64,000 bases of DNA from Catellatospora sp. TT07R-123. GTDB lineage: Bacteria; Actinomycetota; Actinomycetes; Mycobacteriales; Micromonosporaceae. Under the pieces are notes generated by a model. It was not told the origin of the DNA. It was given only the letters and a program-made list of their open reading frames with translations, and did no database searches. Positions 1 through 8,905 of this stretch are shown piece after piece; the first letter of the stretch is position 1, and the number at the start of each line of letters is the position of its first letter. Position numbers and translations under genes: made by a program. Location: assembly GCF_018327705.1 (NCBI RefSeq), contig NZ_BNEM01000001.1, positions 3,472,001-3,536,000 of the forward strand, given 5' to 3'.

Positions 1-741
1 GTGGAGACCACGCCGCAGCAGGAAGGCATCTGGACCTGGTACAACGCGACCGAGCTGCACTGGCGGCCGCGTGAGTTCTGGAAGGCCGGCACCGAGATCT
101 TCGTCAAGGTGCGCGCCGGCGGCCTGCCGCTGGGCGACGGCTACTACGGCAAGCGCGACTCGACGCTGGTCTGCAAGGTCGGGCCGGACCTGGTGCTCCA
201 GGTCAACGACAAGACGCACATGATGACGGTGCTCAAGGACGGCAAGTCGGTCAAGACGATCCCGGTCAGCCTGGGCCGCCCGACCATGCCGTCGTCCAGC
301 GGCACGATGGTCATCATCGAGAAGAAGGCGAAGACCGTCTTCGACACCATGAACAACCCGGACCCGGCCAACCGCTACCGCACGAACATCGACTTCGCGC
401 AGCGGATGACCTGGGGCGGCGAGTTCATCCACGCCGCGCCGTGGTCGGTGCAGCACCAGGGGCACCGCAACGTGTCGCACGGCTGCGTCAACGTCTCGAT
501 GGCCAACGCCAAGTGGCTGTTCGAAAACACGCTGGTCGGCACCCCGGTGACCACGACCGGAACCCCGCGCGAGCTGGAGTACGGCAACGGCTGGACCGAC
601 TGGGACAGGCCGTGGGAGGAGTACGTCAAGGGCAGCGCGATCCCGTACGCGCCGCCCGCGACGCCGGCCCCGGACCCGTCGGCCACCCCGGACCCGTCGG
701 CGTCGCCGTCGGCCACCCCGGACCCGGCCCCCAGCGCCTGA
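1..741 (+). CDS. L,D-transpeptidase (YkuD domain), 5' truncated by window edge
   Basis: Peptidoglycan 3-3 cross-linking enzyme acting outside the membrane. The visible 246 residues contain the YkuD catalytic core: a conserved His in the segment FIHAAP, then the signature SHGCVNVS with the nucleophilic Cys. Family members carry a signal or lipoprotein peptide and one or two Ig-like domains ahead of this core. Only the end of that part is present, so the gene begins before base 1 and the GTG at base 1 is probably an internal codon. The tail after the catalytic domain is a Pro/Ala/Ser/Asp repeat (PDPSATPDPSASPS-type), a likely wall-spanning linker. A hairpin terminator follows the stop. Confidence 0.9.
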   Translation: METTPQQEGIWTWYNATELHWRPREFWKAGTEIFVKVRAGGLPLGDGYYGKRDSTLVCKVGPDLVLQVNDKTHMMTVLKDGKSVKTIPVSLGRPTMPSSSGTMVIIEKKAKTVFDTMNNPDPANRYRTNIDFAQRMTWGGEFIHAAPWSVQHQGHRNVSHGCVNVSMANAKWLFENTLVGTPVTTTGTPRELEYGNGWTDWDRPWEEYVKGSAIPYAPPATPAPDPSATPDPSASPSATPDPAPSA

Positions 742-749
742 CGCACCCC

Positions 750-779
750 GGCGCCTGATCAGGACACTGGTCAGGCGCC
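750..779 (+). terminator. Hairpin terminator after the L,D-transpeptidase gene
   Basis: A 9-bp perfect stem (GGCGCCTGA / TCAGGCGCC) with a 12-base loop starts nine bases after the stop codon and is followed by a short T-rich stretch (GGTTTCTT). Confidence 0.65.
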
Positions 780-805
780 GGTTTCTTGCTACCGGAGCAG
801 CAGAA

Positions 806-833
806 AGCCCCGGCGGGAAAACCCGCCGGGGCT
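806..833. terminator. Bidirectional hairpin between the transpeptidase gene and tRNA-His
   Basis: A perfect 12-bp GC-rich stem (AGCCCCGGCGGG with its complement) closes an AAAA loop. It is flanked by TTCTT on the plus strand and by TTTCTG on the minus strand. It can end transcripts from the transpeptidase gene and from the tRNA-His gene, whose 3' end lies seven bases away. Confidence 0.75.
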
Positions 834-839
834 TCTTCA

Positions 840-916
840 TGGGGTGATCGACGGGACTCGAACCCGCGACCCCCGGGACCACAACCCGGTGCTCTACCAG
901 CTGAGCTACGACCACC
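840..916 (-). tRNA. tRNA-His (anticodon GTG)
   Basis: The minus strand folds into a standard cloverleaf. The acceptor stem is GTGGTCG/CGATCAC, the anticodon loop TTGTGGT has anticodon GTG, and the T arm carries GGTTCGAGTCC. There is an extra 5' G (the -1 G diagnostic of tRNA-His) opposite discriminator C73. The 3' CCA is encoded (bases 842-840). Confidence 0.95.
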
Positions 917-1001
917 ATTGTCCACCGCTGACCTCGCAGCCGCGGCGACGGCTAATAATAGCCGGTCCCCCCGGCCTCCCGTCGAGTGGGTATGGGGAGT
1001 G

Positions 1002-1616
1002 TTACGGCAGGACCATCGTGGCGGCGATCCGCTTGGCCTCGTCCACGTCCGGACCGGGCTGCGCCACGAAGATCGCCTCGCGGTAGTACCGCAGTTCGCG
1101 GATGCTCTCGCGGATGTCGGCCAGGGCCCGGTGGGCCAGGCCCTTCTCCGGCTGCCCGAAGTACACCCGGGGGTACCAGCGGCGGCACAGCTCCTTCACC
1201 GACGACACGTCGATCATGCGGTAGTGCAGGTGCGCGTCGAGGCGGGGCATGTCCCGCACGATGAAGCCGCGGTCGGTGGCGATCGAGTTGCCGCACAGCG
1301 GCGCCGTACGCGGCTCGGTGACGTACTTGGAGATGTACTCCAGCACCATGTCCTCGGCCTGGGCGACGGTGACCGCGGAGGCGCGCACCGCCTCGGTGAG
1401 GCCCGAGCGCTCGTGCATCTGCTTCACCACGTCGAGCATCCCGTCGAGCTGGGCGTCCTCGGCGTGGATCACCACGTCGACGCCCTCGCCGAGCACGTTC
1501 AGCTCGGCGTCGGTGACCAGAGCCGCGATCTCGACGAGCGCGTCGCTGCCCAGATTGAGGCCGGTCATCTCACAGTCGATCCACACGAGATGGTCGGCGC
1601 TACGAAGATCTCCCAC
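1002..1616 (-). CDS. orn: Oligoribonuclease
   Basis: 3'-5' exoribonuclease of the DEDDh family that degrades 2-5 nt RNAs and the linear dinucleotides left by cyclic-di-GMP breakdown. It is 204 residues, the usual length for Orn. The N-terminal DEDD motif I is visible as [10 protein letters not shown] (catalytic Asp and Glu), and the C-terminal part holds the [11 protein letters not shown] segment with the catalytic His and Asp. It is transcribed away from the divergent GT87 gene. tRNA-His lies downstream on the same strand. Orn is a single-copy housekeeping gene in actinobacteria. Confidence 0.95.
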   Translation of the reverse strand: MGDLRSADHLVWIDCEMTGLNLGSDALVEIAALVTDAELNVLGEGVDVVIHAEDAQLDGMLDVVKQMHERSGLTEAVRASAVTVAQAEDMVLEYISKYVTEPRTAPLCGNSIATDRGFIVRDMPRLDAHLHYRMIDVSSVKELCRRWYPRVYFGQPEKGLAHRALADIRESIRELRYYREAIFVAQPGPDVDEAKRIAATMVLP

Positions 1617-1708
1617 GGCGACAGCCTACGCCCGAACCCCGCGCGGACCCGATCCGGCGCCCGCTCCTCATGGCGGCGCAGTCCGGCTGGCCGACTAGGG
1701 TTGCGGCC

Positions 1709-2947
1709 ATGTCCACACCACAGGCGCAGACCGCCGCGAAGCGGACCGGGGCGGGCACCGCGGCGCGGGTCGCGATCGTGGTCGCGGTGGTCGCGGTCGC
1801 CGCGCTGCTGTTCCAGCGGCTGCGCGTCAGCCACGACTTCTTCGACATGAAGATCTATCTGTCGGCGGTGCGCTGGTGGGGCGACGGCAACGACCTGTAC
1901 GACTACGCCCAGCCCGACCGGGTGCAGGGCGCTCTGTACTTCACCTATCCCCCGTTCGCGGCCGCGCTGCTGTTCCTGTTCGGGCTGCTGCCGACCGGCG
2001 CGGTGGCGGCGCTGTTCACGCTGGGCACGGTCGCGGCGGTGCTCGTCACGACGTACTGGCTGGTGGGGCCGCTGGCGCGGCGGTGGCAGCAGCCCGCCTG
2101 GTTCGCGGTCGGGGTGGCCGCGCCACTGGTGCTGCTGATCGAGCCGCTGCGCGAGACGCTCACCTTCGGCCAGATCAACATGCTGCTGATCGTGCTGATC
2201 ATGCTGGACCTGCTGGTGCTCGGGCCGCGCGGCTCGCGCTGGACCGGCGTCGGCATCGGCCTGGCCACCGCGATCAAGCTCATCCCGGGCCTGTTCATCG
2301 TCTACCTGCTGATCACCCGGCAGTGGCGGGCGGCGGTGACGGCGGCGGTCACCGCAGCCGGGGCGACGCTGCTGGCCGCCGCGGTCGCGCCGCGCGCCTC
2401 GTGGCAGTTCTGGACCTCGGCGCTGTGGGACACCGCGCGGGTCGGCCGCCTGGACTACACCGGCAACCAGTCGTTGCAGGGCCTGCTGGCCCGGCTGGTC
2501 GCCCCCGCCGAGCCCGCCAAGGGGGTATGGCTGCTGCTCGCGCTCGCCGTGCTGGCCCTCGGGCTGTGGCGGGCCGCGCGGGCCGGGCGCGCCGGGGACC
2601 GGGTCGCCGCGCTGGCCCTGACCGGCCTGCTGTCCGGCCTGATCAGCCCGATCACCTGGCCGCACCACCTCTACTGGTTCGTGCCCGCCGTGGTGGCCCT
2701 GGTCGCCGCCGCGCTGGACACGTCCGGGGCACGCCGCTGGGCCTGGCTCGCCTTCGCCGCCGCCGCGTACGCGGTGCCGCTGCTCGGGGTGGTGTCGCTG
2801 GTCGACTGGGGCGTGGCGGCGGTGCCGACGGACACCCCGGGGCTGTTCCTGGCCCGCAACGCGTACGTGCTGGCGAGCCTGGTGCTGGTGGCGTTCCTGC
2901 CGATCAGGGACCGAACATCGGATTATCCCATGTCAAGGACCGATTAG
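1709..2947 (+). CDS. GT87-family polyprenol-phosphate mannosyltransferase (DUF2029)
   Basis: A 412-residue multi-pass membrane protein with about ten hydrophobic segments. The first extracytoplasmic loop has the GT87 pattern: an acidic FFDMKIYLSAVR stretch followed by LYDY and TYPPFAALL-type motifs. The family (mycobacterial PimE and relatives) moves mannose from polyprenyl-phosphomannose to envelope glycolipids or glycans on the outer face. The acceptor cannot be read from sequence. The ATG at 1709 is preferred because the in-frame upstream extension (from 1670) is short and not membrane-like. The C-terminus ends in a charged tail after the last membrane helix. Confidence 0.85.
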   Translation: MSTPQAQTAAKRTGAGTAARVAIVVAVVAVAALLFQRLRVSHDFFDMKIYLSAVRWWGDGNDLYDYAQPDRVQGALYFTYPPFAAALLFLFGLLPTGAVAALFTLGTVAAVLVTTYWLVGPLARRWQQPAWFAVGVAAPLVLLIEPLRETLTFGQINMLLIVLIMLDLLVLGPRGSRWTGVGIGLATAIKLIPGLFIVYLLITRQWRAAVTAAVTAAGATLLAAAVAPRASWQFWTSALWDTARVGRLDYTGNQSLQGLLARLVAPAEPAKGVWLLLALAVLALGLWRAARAGRAGDRVAALALTGLLSGLISPITWPHHLYWFVPAVVALVAAALDTSGARRWAWLAFAAAAYAVPLLGVVSLVDWGVAAVPTDTPGLFLARNAYVLASLVLVAFLPIRDRTSDYPMSRTD

Positions 2948-3048
2948 ACATACTTGTCCGTTCTGACGGATTTGGCGTACCGTAGACGACATCGGGACAC
3001 GTCTCCCCCGGGACAGGTCCCCAGTAGTGACACCGTTCCCCCGGTGAG

Positions 3049-3080
3049 AGCGGCCCGGACGCAGATGCGTCCGGGCCGCT
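3049..3080. terminator. GC-rich hairpin downstream of the GT87 gene
   Basis: A 13-bp perfect stem (AGCGGCCCGGACG / CGTCCGGGCCGCT) with a 6-base loop lies in the gap between two convergent genes. No T-run follows, as is common in GC-rich actinobacteria. Confidence 0.55.
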
Positions 3081-3138
3081 CGTCTGTCCCCCGCCCCTCC
3101 CACCGCACGCCGCCGCGCGACCCGCGCCGCCGGAGGGG

Positions 3139-3196
3139 CAGTTTCGGGGAAAGTGCAGGAATCTTGGGCCGCTTTCGTGCAGTTTCCCCGAAACTG
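3139..3196. repeat. Family B inverted repeat, copy B1 (convergent junction)
   Basis: 19-base arms (3139-3157 and 3178-3196) built on CAGTTTCGGGGAAA and its complement pair with one mismatch around a 20-base loop that begins GGAATCTTGG. Close relatives occur at 47704-47765 and 54863-54934. The copy sits ten bases from the end of the minus-strand gene. The rest of the 2948-3206 gap holds only the hairpin above. Confidence 0.85.
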
Positions 3197-3206
3197 CACG
3201 AACCTC

Positions 3207-4433
3207 TCACCCCCGCGTGGGCACCCGGTCGCGGTGCAGGCGCAGGGTGCAGGCCGGGCGGGGCAGGAACGGGACCGGCGGCAGCTCCTCGGTCACCACC
3301 TCGCGGACCGGCTCGGTGACCGGCGGTTCGGTGCGGCGGCGGGGCGGCCAGACCAGGTCGAGCGGCGCGGCCGCCGGGGCGGGGCCACCGCCCGCCACCG
3401 CCTGGAACACCGTCTCGGCCGTACACGGCGCGCCCGCCGGGGGCGTGCCGGGCCACGGCCGCTCGTCGGCCGTCCTCGGCTGTAGCGGGAGCCGGGCGGG
3501 CGAGACCAGCAGCGTGCCCGGGGCCGCATCGGCCCGCGCGGGCTCGCCTGACGTGAACACCGGCACGACCCGCCCCGGCCCGGTGCCGTATCCGCCCAGG
3601 CCCGGCACGATCGGCATCGGCGCGGCGTCGCGCCCGTTGAGACCGGGCACGATCGGCACCGGACCGGCCGCCGGATCGGTCACGGCCGCGGCGAGCTCCA
3701 CCGTCGGCGTCCGGCCCGCCGGGACGACCGGGGGCGGGCCGGCCGCCGCCGTGACGGCCCCGCGGTCCTCGACCGGGCGGCTGGGCCAGGCGAGCAGCAC
3801 GTATCCGAGGGTGAGCGCGACGATCCCGAGGATGAGCAGGCCCCACGAGGCGGTACGGACCCAGTCGGCGTGCACCGCCACGTCCAGATGGGCGGCGTGC
3901 CCGGCCGCCGTTCCGTCGCGCAGGACGACGACCAGCGCGACCCGGCGGCCCCGGTCCTCGCCCGGCCGCCACGACAGCGAGCCGATGCCCTGCCGCTGCC
4001 AGAGGTCCTGCGCCTCCGGGTCGGCCGGCTCGGCGCCCTGGGCGCCCTGGCCCTCCACCCGCTGCGTCCGCACCGGCAGCTGTCCCCGCCCCAGCTGCAC
4101 CTGCGAGATCTCGGTGTAGCGGACCCCGGCGAGATACTCGGCGACCCGGCCCGGGTCGGCCACGCCGAGGAAGGCGGGCGTGCCGCCGGAGCTGACGCTC
4201 AGCCGCAGCGTGGTCTCACCGACGCGGGCGTACGGCGCGTCGCGGCGCAGCAGCGCGTCCAGGTCCGGCACGACCAGGACCCGGTCGGGCCGCTCGATCG
4301 GCACCAGGTCGGCGTGGAACGCCCCGTCCGGGCTGGGGTGGCGCATCACCCACCAGGCCACCACGCCGCCGGCCGCCGCCGGGATCGCGACCAGCAGGGC
4401 CAGTATGCCGACGATCCACCGCAGCCCGCGCAT
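3207..4433 (-). CDS. Membrane-anchored protein of unknown function, Pro/Gly-rich C-terminus
   Basis: Not recognised. The 408 residues contain an N-terminal membrane segment (about residues 5-30, ILALLVAIPAAAGGVVAWWV), an extracytoplasmic region of about 170 residues, a second membrane helix (LLILGIVALTLGYVLLAW), then about 190 residues of low-complexity, probably cytoplasmic sequence with repeated PIVPGL and VVPVF motifs. The ATG at 4433 is chosen because GGAGG lies ten bases upstream; a longer frame starts at 4460. It is the last gene of the minus-strand run after ycnI but 129 bases from it, so co-transcription is uncertain. Two membrane segments plus a repetitive tail could suit a scaffold or regulator. 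Confidence 0.6.
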   Translation of the reverse strand: MRGLRWIVGILALLVAIPAAAGGVVAWWVMRHPSPDGAFHADLVPIERPDRVLVVPDLDALLRRDAPYARVGETTLRLSVSSGGTPAFLGVADPGRVAEYLAGVRYTEISQVQLGRGQLPVRTQRVEGQGAQGAEPADPEAQDLWQRQGIGSLSWRPGEDRGRRVALVVVLRDGTAAGHAAHLDVAVHADWVRTASWGLLILGIVALTLGYVLLAWPSRPVEDRGAVTAAAGPPPVVPAGRTPTVELAAAVTDPAAGPVPIVPGLNGRDAAPMPIVPGLGGYGTGPGRVVPVFTSGEPARADAAPGTLLVSPARLPLQPRTADERPWPGTPPAGAPCTAETVFQAVAGGGPAPAAAPLDLVWPPRRRTEPPVTEPVREVVTEELPPVPFLPRPACTLRLHRDRVPTRG

Positions 4434-4562
4434 CCGCGTGTCCCTCCGACCGGGCGGCACCCACGGCGCGGCTCGTCCACGCCGCCGCCCCTCGGGGACA
4501 ACGCGGCCGGGTGCCCCCAGACGCGGGCACCCGGCCGATGTACTCCGTGCGGAGGCGAGCGG

Positions 4563-5273
4563 CTACGCCGTCCCGGTCGGCTTGCGGGTACGGGCCAGCG
4601 CCAGGCCTGCCAGGATCAGCGCGAGCACGCCCGCGACCAGCCCGGCGACGCCGGTCCAGCCGCTGCCGCCGTCGGCCTTCCCGTCCTGGGCCAGCGGCAC
4701 GGTCGCCGCGGCGGTCGTCTGCGCGGCCGCCCCGGTGGTGGTGGCCGCGGTCAGCTTCAGCACCGGCGCCGGGCTCTCGGCCTCGGTGCCGTCGCCCGCG
4801 GGCTCGTCGATCCAGCGCACCACGGTGCCGTCGGAGTAGGTCTGGAGTGCCTTGAAGACCATCTGGTCGACGGTCGGCAGCGGACCCAGCGAGATCGGGA
4901 ACTCCTGGAACTGGCCGGGCTTGATCGCGGCGTCGGCGGTGGCGACCCAGGTGACCACCGAGACGACCTCGCTGACCGGGCTGCCGTGCACCTCGATCGG
5001 CTTGTCCAGCTTGCGCTTGGTGACCGTGGCGGTCCAGCCGGGCACCGGCGAGGTCATCACCGAGGCGACCGGCGCGTCCTCGGGCAGGTGCACCTCCAGC
5101 CTGGTGGTGCTGTCGGTGTCCGACTCGTTCGGCACCCGGAACGCCAGCCGGGCGTATCCGCCCTGCACGGCGCTGCTCGGGTTGACGGTCACGTGGGCCG
5201 AGGCGGGCACTGCGACGGCCACCAGGCCGAACACGGCCGCAGCCACCACACCGAGGCGACGCATCGTCTTCAT
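4563..5273 (-). CDS. ycnI: YcnI-type copper-binding membrane-anchored protein (DUF1775)
   Basis: 236 residues. A signal peptide ends at ASA, so the mature protein should start HVTVNPSSA. In Bacillus YcnI the DUF1775 domain binds Cu(II) using the N-terminal His (a mono-histidine brace). The domain spans about residues 27-150, with the conserved YARLAFRVPNE and PGWTA stretches. A low-complexity linker (TAATTTGAAAQTTAAATV) and one C-terminal helix (about 205-228, VAGLVAGVLALILAGLAL) then anchor it outside the membrane. It lies 34 bases downstream of copCD on the same strand, the usual pairing in actinobacteria, and points to copper delivery or storage at the cell surface. Confidence 0.9.
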   Translation of the reverse strand: MKTMRRLGVVAAAVFGLVAVAVPASAHVTVNPSSAVQGGYARLAFRVPNESDTDSTTRLEVHLPEDAPVASVMTSPVPGWTATVTKRKLDKPIEVHGSPVSEVVSVVTWVATADAAIKPGQFQEFPISLGPLPTVDQMVFKALQTYSDGTVVRWIDEPAGDGTEAESPAPVLKLTAATTTGAAAQTTAAATVPLAQDGKADGGSGWTGVAGLVAGVLALILAGLALARTRKPTGTA

Positions 5274-5307
5274 GTCTGGACCTTTCCTACGGCTCGCGGC
5301 GCGAGCA

Positions 5308-6966
5308 CTAAGAGATCGGCACCGTGGCGGTGACCGACGCTTGATCGATTTCAGAGGTGCGGAGCGTGAACTTCAGCTGCCACTGGCCCGGCGTGGGCAG
5401 GGTGACCTGCCCGCTGGCGTGGTTGTCGGTCAGCTTCAGCACGGTGAACGTGATCGGCTCGATGCCCGCCGAGGGCAGCGCCGCGGTCGCCTTCCACTCC
5501 AGCACCGGCAGCGGATCGCCGGTCGGGGTGTAGGCGTACAGGTGGACCAGGTTGTCGCCGACCTTGTTGCCCGGGTCGATCTCGACCTGGAGCGTGTAGA
5601 GCTTGGTGCTCAGCGCCGTCGAGTACAGCTGCTGCTGCGCCACGCTCTCGGCGGTCTCGGCCGCGGTGCGGGCCGGGGTGGTCTGGGTCAGCGCGCCGGT
5701 CAGCGCCAGCACGACCGCCGCGACCGACAGTTCGACCAGGACCACCCGGCGCAGCGGCTTCGGCGCGTCGGCGGCCCCGTTCAGCACGTGGCGGCGGGCG
5801 AGCCAGGCCGCGATCAGTGCGATCGCGACCAGGCCGACCTTGACCAGCAGCACCCGGCCGTACGTCGTCTGCACCAGCGCCAGCGGGGTGCCGACCTGGA
5901 TCAGCCCGGACACCACGCCCGCGAGCAGCACCGTCGACACGGCCAGCGACGCCCAGCGGGACCAGATCGGCAGGATCGCGCCCAGCTCGCGGGCGTCGGC
6001 CTTGCGCAGCAGGTATGCCCCGAGCATGAGCAGGCCGCCGAGCCACACGGCGGCCCCGGCCAGGTGCAGCGCGTCGACGGTGACCGAGACGGGCGGCACC
6101 GGCGAGGCGGCCGGGTGCCCGGACAGCGGCCACGTCAGCGCGCCGATCCCGGCCACGGTCAGCAGCAGCGCCCGGTCGACCGGGCCGTCGCGCCCGGCCA
6201 GCAGCGGCCGGACCAGGATCGCGGCGACGGCCAGGCAGGCCAGCCGGACCAGGGCGGCGATGCCGTACTGGCTGCCCAGCACGTCACCCAGGTCGCCCGC
6301 GGTCGCCCCGAACAGGGAGGTGCCGGTGGTGTACGGGGCTTGCAGGTACAGCCCGGCCAGGGTGGCGAAGGCGACCAGGCCGAAGCCGGCCCACATCAGC
6401 CTGCGCGGGCCGCGGCGGTCCAGGCGGCCGGGCCAGAGCAGGGCCAGCACCAGCACCGGGCCGACGATGAGCACGAGTCCGGCGTACCCGATGACCTTGA
6501 TGATGGCGATCAGCGTCTGGATGGTCGGGTCGACCTTGTCCTCGGCGGGGGCGGCCGGGGTGGCCGAGGGGGCGCCGACGGAGAAGGTGAAGCCGCCGGG
6601 CACCGGGTGGCTGTCGGCGGAGACGATCCGGAAGCTGACCAGGTATGTCCCGCGCGGGGCGTCGTCGCGCAGCCCGATGCGCAGCACGTTGCCGTCGACG
6701 GTGGGGGTGCCCCGGTCGGCCCGCTCGCCGTCCGGGCCGATGATGCGGATCTTGTCGGTGACCGGGGTCACCGGCTCGCTGAAGGTGAGCTGCACCTCCT
6801 GCGGGGCCTTCGGCACGACCGACCCGGCCGGGGGGTTGGTGCGCAGCAGCGCGGCGTGGGCGTACGCGGGGCTGCCGGGCAGCAGCACCATCAGCGCGAA
6901 CGCCGCCAGCGCCAGCAGCGCGCGCACCGGGCGCACGAAAGATCGAGGGGTCTTCACATCGGTCAC
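5308..6966 (-). CDS. copCD: CopC-CopD fusion copper protein
   Basis: 552 residues in two parts. After a signal peptide ending AYA, a CopC domain begins HAALLRTNPPAG and includes SADSHPVPGGFTFSV. The N-terminal His plus the Asp and His of SADSHP are the known CopC Cu(II) ligands. Then a CopD region with about eight membrane helices (residues about 155-430) and a C-terminal extracytoplasmic domain of the YtkA-like type (TLQVEIDPGNKVGDN to the end). The GTG at 6966 overlaps the anti-sigma stop (GTGA), so translation is probably coupled. CopCD fusions are linked to copper import or cuproenzyme loading rather than efflux. Gene order anti-sigma, copCD, ycnI suggests control by the divergent sigma factor. 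Confidence 0.9.
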   Translation of the reverse strand: MTDVKTPRSFVRPVRALLALAAFALMVLLPGSPAYAHAALLRTNPPAGSVVPKAPQEVQLTFSEPVTPVTDKIRIIGPDGERADRGTPTVDGNVLRIGLRDDAPRGTYLVSFRIVSADSHPVPGGFTFSVGAPSATPAAPAEDKVDPTIQTLIAIIKVIGYAGLVLIVGPVLVLALLWPGRLDRRGPRRLMWAGFGLVAFATLAGLYLQAPYTTGTSLFGATAGDLGDVLGSQYGIAALVRLACLAVAAILVRPLLAGRDGPVDRALLLTVAGIGALTWPLSGHPAASPVPPVSVTVDALHLAGAAVWLGGLLMLGAYLLRKADARELGAILPIWSRWASLAVSTVLLAGVVSGLIQVGTPLALVQTTYGRVLLVKVGLVAIALIAAWLARRHVLNGAADAPKPLRRVVLVELSVAAVVLALTGALTQTTPARTAAETAESVAQQQLYSTALSTKLYTLQVEIDPGNKVGDNLVHLYAYTPTGDPLPVLEWKATAALPSAGIEPITFTVLKLTDNHASGQVTLPTPGQWQLKFTLRTSEIDQASVTATVPIS

Positions 6967-7604
6967 CCGGCGACCGTAGCCGGGTGGTGACCGGAACGGG
7001 AGGTGTCCGGGGTACGGCTCAGCGCCCACAGCAGCCCGGCCTGCGCCAGCGCGGCCAGGTGCCCCATCTCGTGCGCGAAGGCGGTCATGCCGTCGGCGAC
7101 GTCGAACGCGCTGGTGAGGATCAGGCACACCGCCAGTACGAACGCGACCGGCAGGAACGCCCGTGCCCGCTCGGGCCGCCACGCGGCCAGCGCGAACCCG
7201 ACCGCCAGCGCGATGTCGAACGAGGCCGCCTCGCGGCCGGTGTGCAGCTCGCCGACCCCGGCCAGCAGCGCGGGCAGCGCCAGCAGCAGCTGCACCAGGG
7301 CGGTCGCGGCCAGCGCGATCCGCAGGATCTGGCGGCGGCCGTGCACCTGCTCGCGGTGGGCGCGCTCGGCCGCCGTCTGGTCGGCGGCGACGGCGGCCAG
7401 GATCGGGGCGGTGAGGTCGGGCACCTCGACGGGCTGGAGGCGCACCGTGCGGGTCAGCTGCTCCGCGGCGCGCAGCCAGGTGCGGCAGTCGGCGCACCCG
7501 GCGAGGTGCCCGTCCAGGGACACCGCCGACGTCGCCGCCCAGCCTTCTTCCTCACCGTCCAGCCGGGCCGAGAGCCCTTCGCGTACCTCGTCGCAGATGT
7601 TCAT
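6963..7604 (-). CDS. Zinc-finger anti-sigma factor (zf-HC2) with membrane domain
   Basis: 213 residues. The N-terminal ZAS motif His33-x3-Cys37-x2-Cys40 (HLAGCADC) is complete. This domain holds ECF sigma factors inactive at the membrane. After a linker, residues about 95-200 form four hydrophobic helices with two striking His-containing stretches (FAHEMGHLAALAQ). It is divergent from the ECF sigma gene at 7727 and overlaps copCD by four bases, so the anti-sigma factor is co-made with the copper proteins instead of with its presumed sigma partner. The signal it reads is unknown; copper or envelope redox stress is an inference from its neighbours. Confidence 0.85.
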   Translation of the reverse strand: MNICDEVREGLSARLDGEEEGWAATSAVSLDGHLAGCADCRTWLRAAEQLTRTVRLQPVEVPDLTAPILAAVAADQTAAERAHREQVHGRRQILRIALAATALVQLLLALPALLAGVGELHTGREAASFDIALAVGFALAAWRPERARAFLPVAFVLAVCLILTSAFDVADGMTAFAHEMGHLAALAQAGLLWALSRTPDTSRSGHHPATVAG

Positions 7605-7726
7605 GGGCGGGTAGTCGGCGCTCGGGGGCGTCCGGTTCCCGGCGGCACGGAGGAATCAGCGTGGCGTGGGACACGCACAGCGTCACCATTCCGTGACCGA
7701 CCGATCGGCCGTTAGGCTTGCTCCCC

Positions 7727-8308
7727 GTGTCCCCCCAGCCATCCGATGCCGCCCGCCCGGTCGCCGATCCGGCCACGCAGCGCGATGCTGCTACGCAGTG
7801 GGCGCTGGCCGCGCGTGGTGGAGATCCGCTGGCGCAGGCCGCGCTGGTGCGGGCCACCCAGGCCGAGGTGTGGCGGTTCGTAGCGGCCCTGGTCGATCCG
7901 GGCAGCGCGGATGATCTGACCCAGGAGACCTATCTGCGGGCGTTCCGGGCACTGCCCGGCTTCGAGGGCCGGTCGACGGTACGCACGTGGCTGCTGGGAA
8001 TCGCCCGCCGCACCTGCGCCGACCATGTGCGTACGGTGGTAAGGCAGCGCCGGCTGGACACCCGTCTGGCCGGCGAGGCGGCGACGGGCGGGCTCCACCC
8101 CGACCCGGCAGGTCAGGTCAGCGCGGCGCAGCTGCTGGAGCGGCTGTCGCCGGAGCGCCGGGAGGCGTTCGTGCTGACCCAGCTGCTGGGGCTGCCGTAC
8201 GAGCAGGCGGCGGCGGTGCTGGAGGTGCCCGTCGGCACGATCCGGTCCCGGGTCGCGCGCGCCCGCGCCGACTTGGTCACCAGCGTCGTTACCGCACTAG
8301 CCGCCTAA
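7727..8308 (+). CDS. ECF-type RNA polymerase sigma factor
   Basis: 193 residues from the GTG at 7727 (a TTG at 7718 is also in frame). Region 2 runs about residues 25-95, with DDLTQETYLRAFRAL and the promoter-melting segment GRSTVRTWLLGIARR. Region 4 is about 130-185, with LSPERREAFVLTQLLG and the HTH EQAAAVLEVPVGTIRSRVAR. There are no extra domains. It starts a tightly spaced plus-strand operon with the MauE-like, DsbA-like and 9649 genes (gaps of 18, 18 and 8 bases). The divergent partner encodes a zf-HC2 anti-sigma factor. It resembles the SigC/SigE-like ECF group, but I cannot assign the exact subgroup. Confidence 0.9.
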   Translation: MSPQPSDAARPVADPATQRDAATQWALAARGGDPLAQAALVRATQAEVWRFVAALVDPGSADDLTQETYLRAFRALPGFEGRSTVRTWLLGIARRTCADHVRTVVRQRRLDTRLAGEAATGGLHPDPAGQVSAAQLLERLSPERREAFVLTQLLGLPYEQAAAVLEVPVGTIRSRVARARADLVTSVVTALAA

Positions 8309-8326
8309 CGGCGTGGAGGAGGAGAC

Positions 8327-8887
8327 ATGAGCGGTTGGCACAGGGCACAGCCGTGGGTGAGCCTGGTCGTCCGGCTCGCCCTCGCCGGGGTCTTCCTGAC
8401 CGCGGGGCTGCTCAAGGTGTCGGACCTGGCCGCGACGGGACGCGCCGTGAACGCGTACCAGATCCTGCCGTACGACCTCGCCATGGCCTTCGGGGCGGCG
8501 CAGCCGTTCGTGGAGATCGCCCTCGGCCTGCTCCTGCTGGTCGGCCTGGCCACCCGCCTGGCCGGCTGGATCAGCGCGGTCACCATGGTCGCCTTCATCG
8601 CGGGCATCTCCTCGGCCTGGGCCCGCGGCCTCAACATCGACTGCGGCTGCTTCAGCAAGGGCGGCGTGCTCCCGCCCGGCGTCACCCCCAACTACGTTCC
8701 GGAGATCCTCCGGGATGTGGCCTTCCTGGCGATGGCCATCTTTTTGATCATCTACCCGGTCAGCCGTTTCTCCCTCGACGCACGACTGGATCAACCGTCC
8801 GCGACGGACGCCGTGTTCGAGGAGTATGACGATGACGACAACGAAGACGAGCCTGCCGCCGCGGCGGCACGCCAGAAGCGGGCGTGA
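8327..8887 (+). CDS. MauE/DoxX-family redox-associated membrane protein
   Basis: 186 residues with four membrane helices (about 12-30, 55-75, 82-102, 125-148). Between helices three and four lies a Cys pair in NIDCGCFSKGG, typical of MauE-like proteins that pass electrons through the membrane to periplasmic thioredoxins. The C-terminus is a very acidic patch (EEYDDDDNEDE) followed by a basic end. It has a good Shine-Dalgarno (GGAGGAG) and follows the sigma gene by 18 bases. Next to the DsbA-like gene it probably supplies reducing or oxidising equivalents to that thioredoxin. Confidence 0.85.
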   Translation: MSGWHRAQPWVSLVVRLALAGVFLTAGLLKVSDLAATGRAVNAYQILPYDLAMAFGAAQPFVEIALGLLLLVGLATRLAGWISAVTMVAFIAGISSAWARGLNIDCGCFSKGGVLPPGVTPNYVPEILRDVAFLAMAIFLIIYPVSRFSLDARLDQPSATDAVFEEYDDDDNEDEPAAAAARQKRA

Positions 8888-8905
8888 CCTGGCGGCGGTG
8901 ACGGC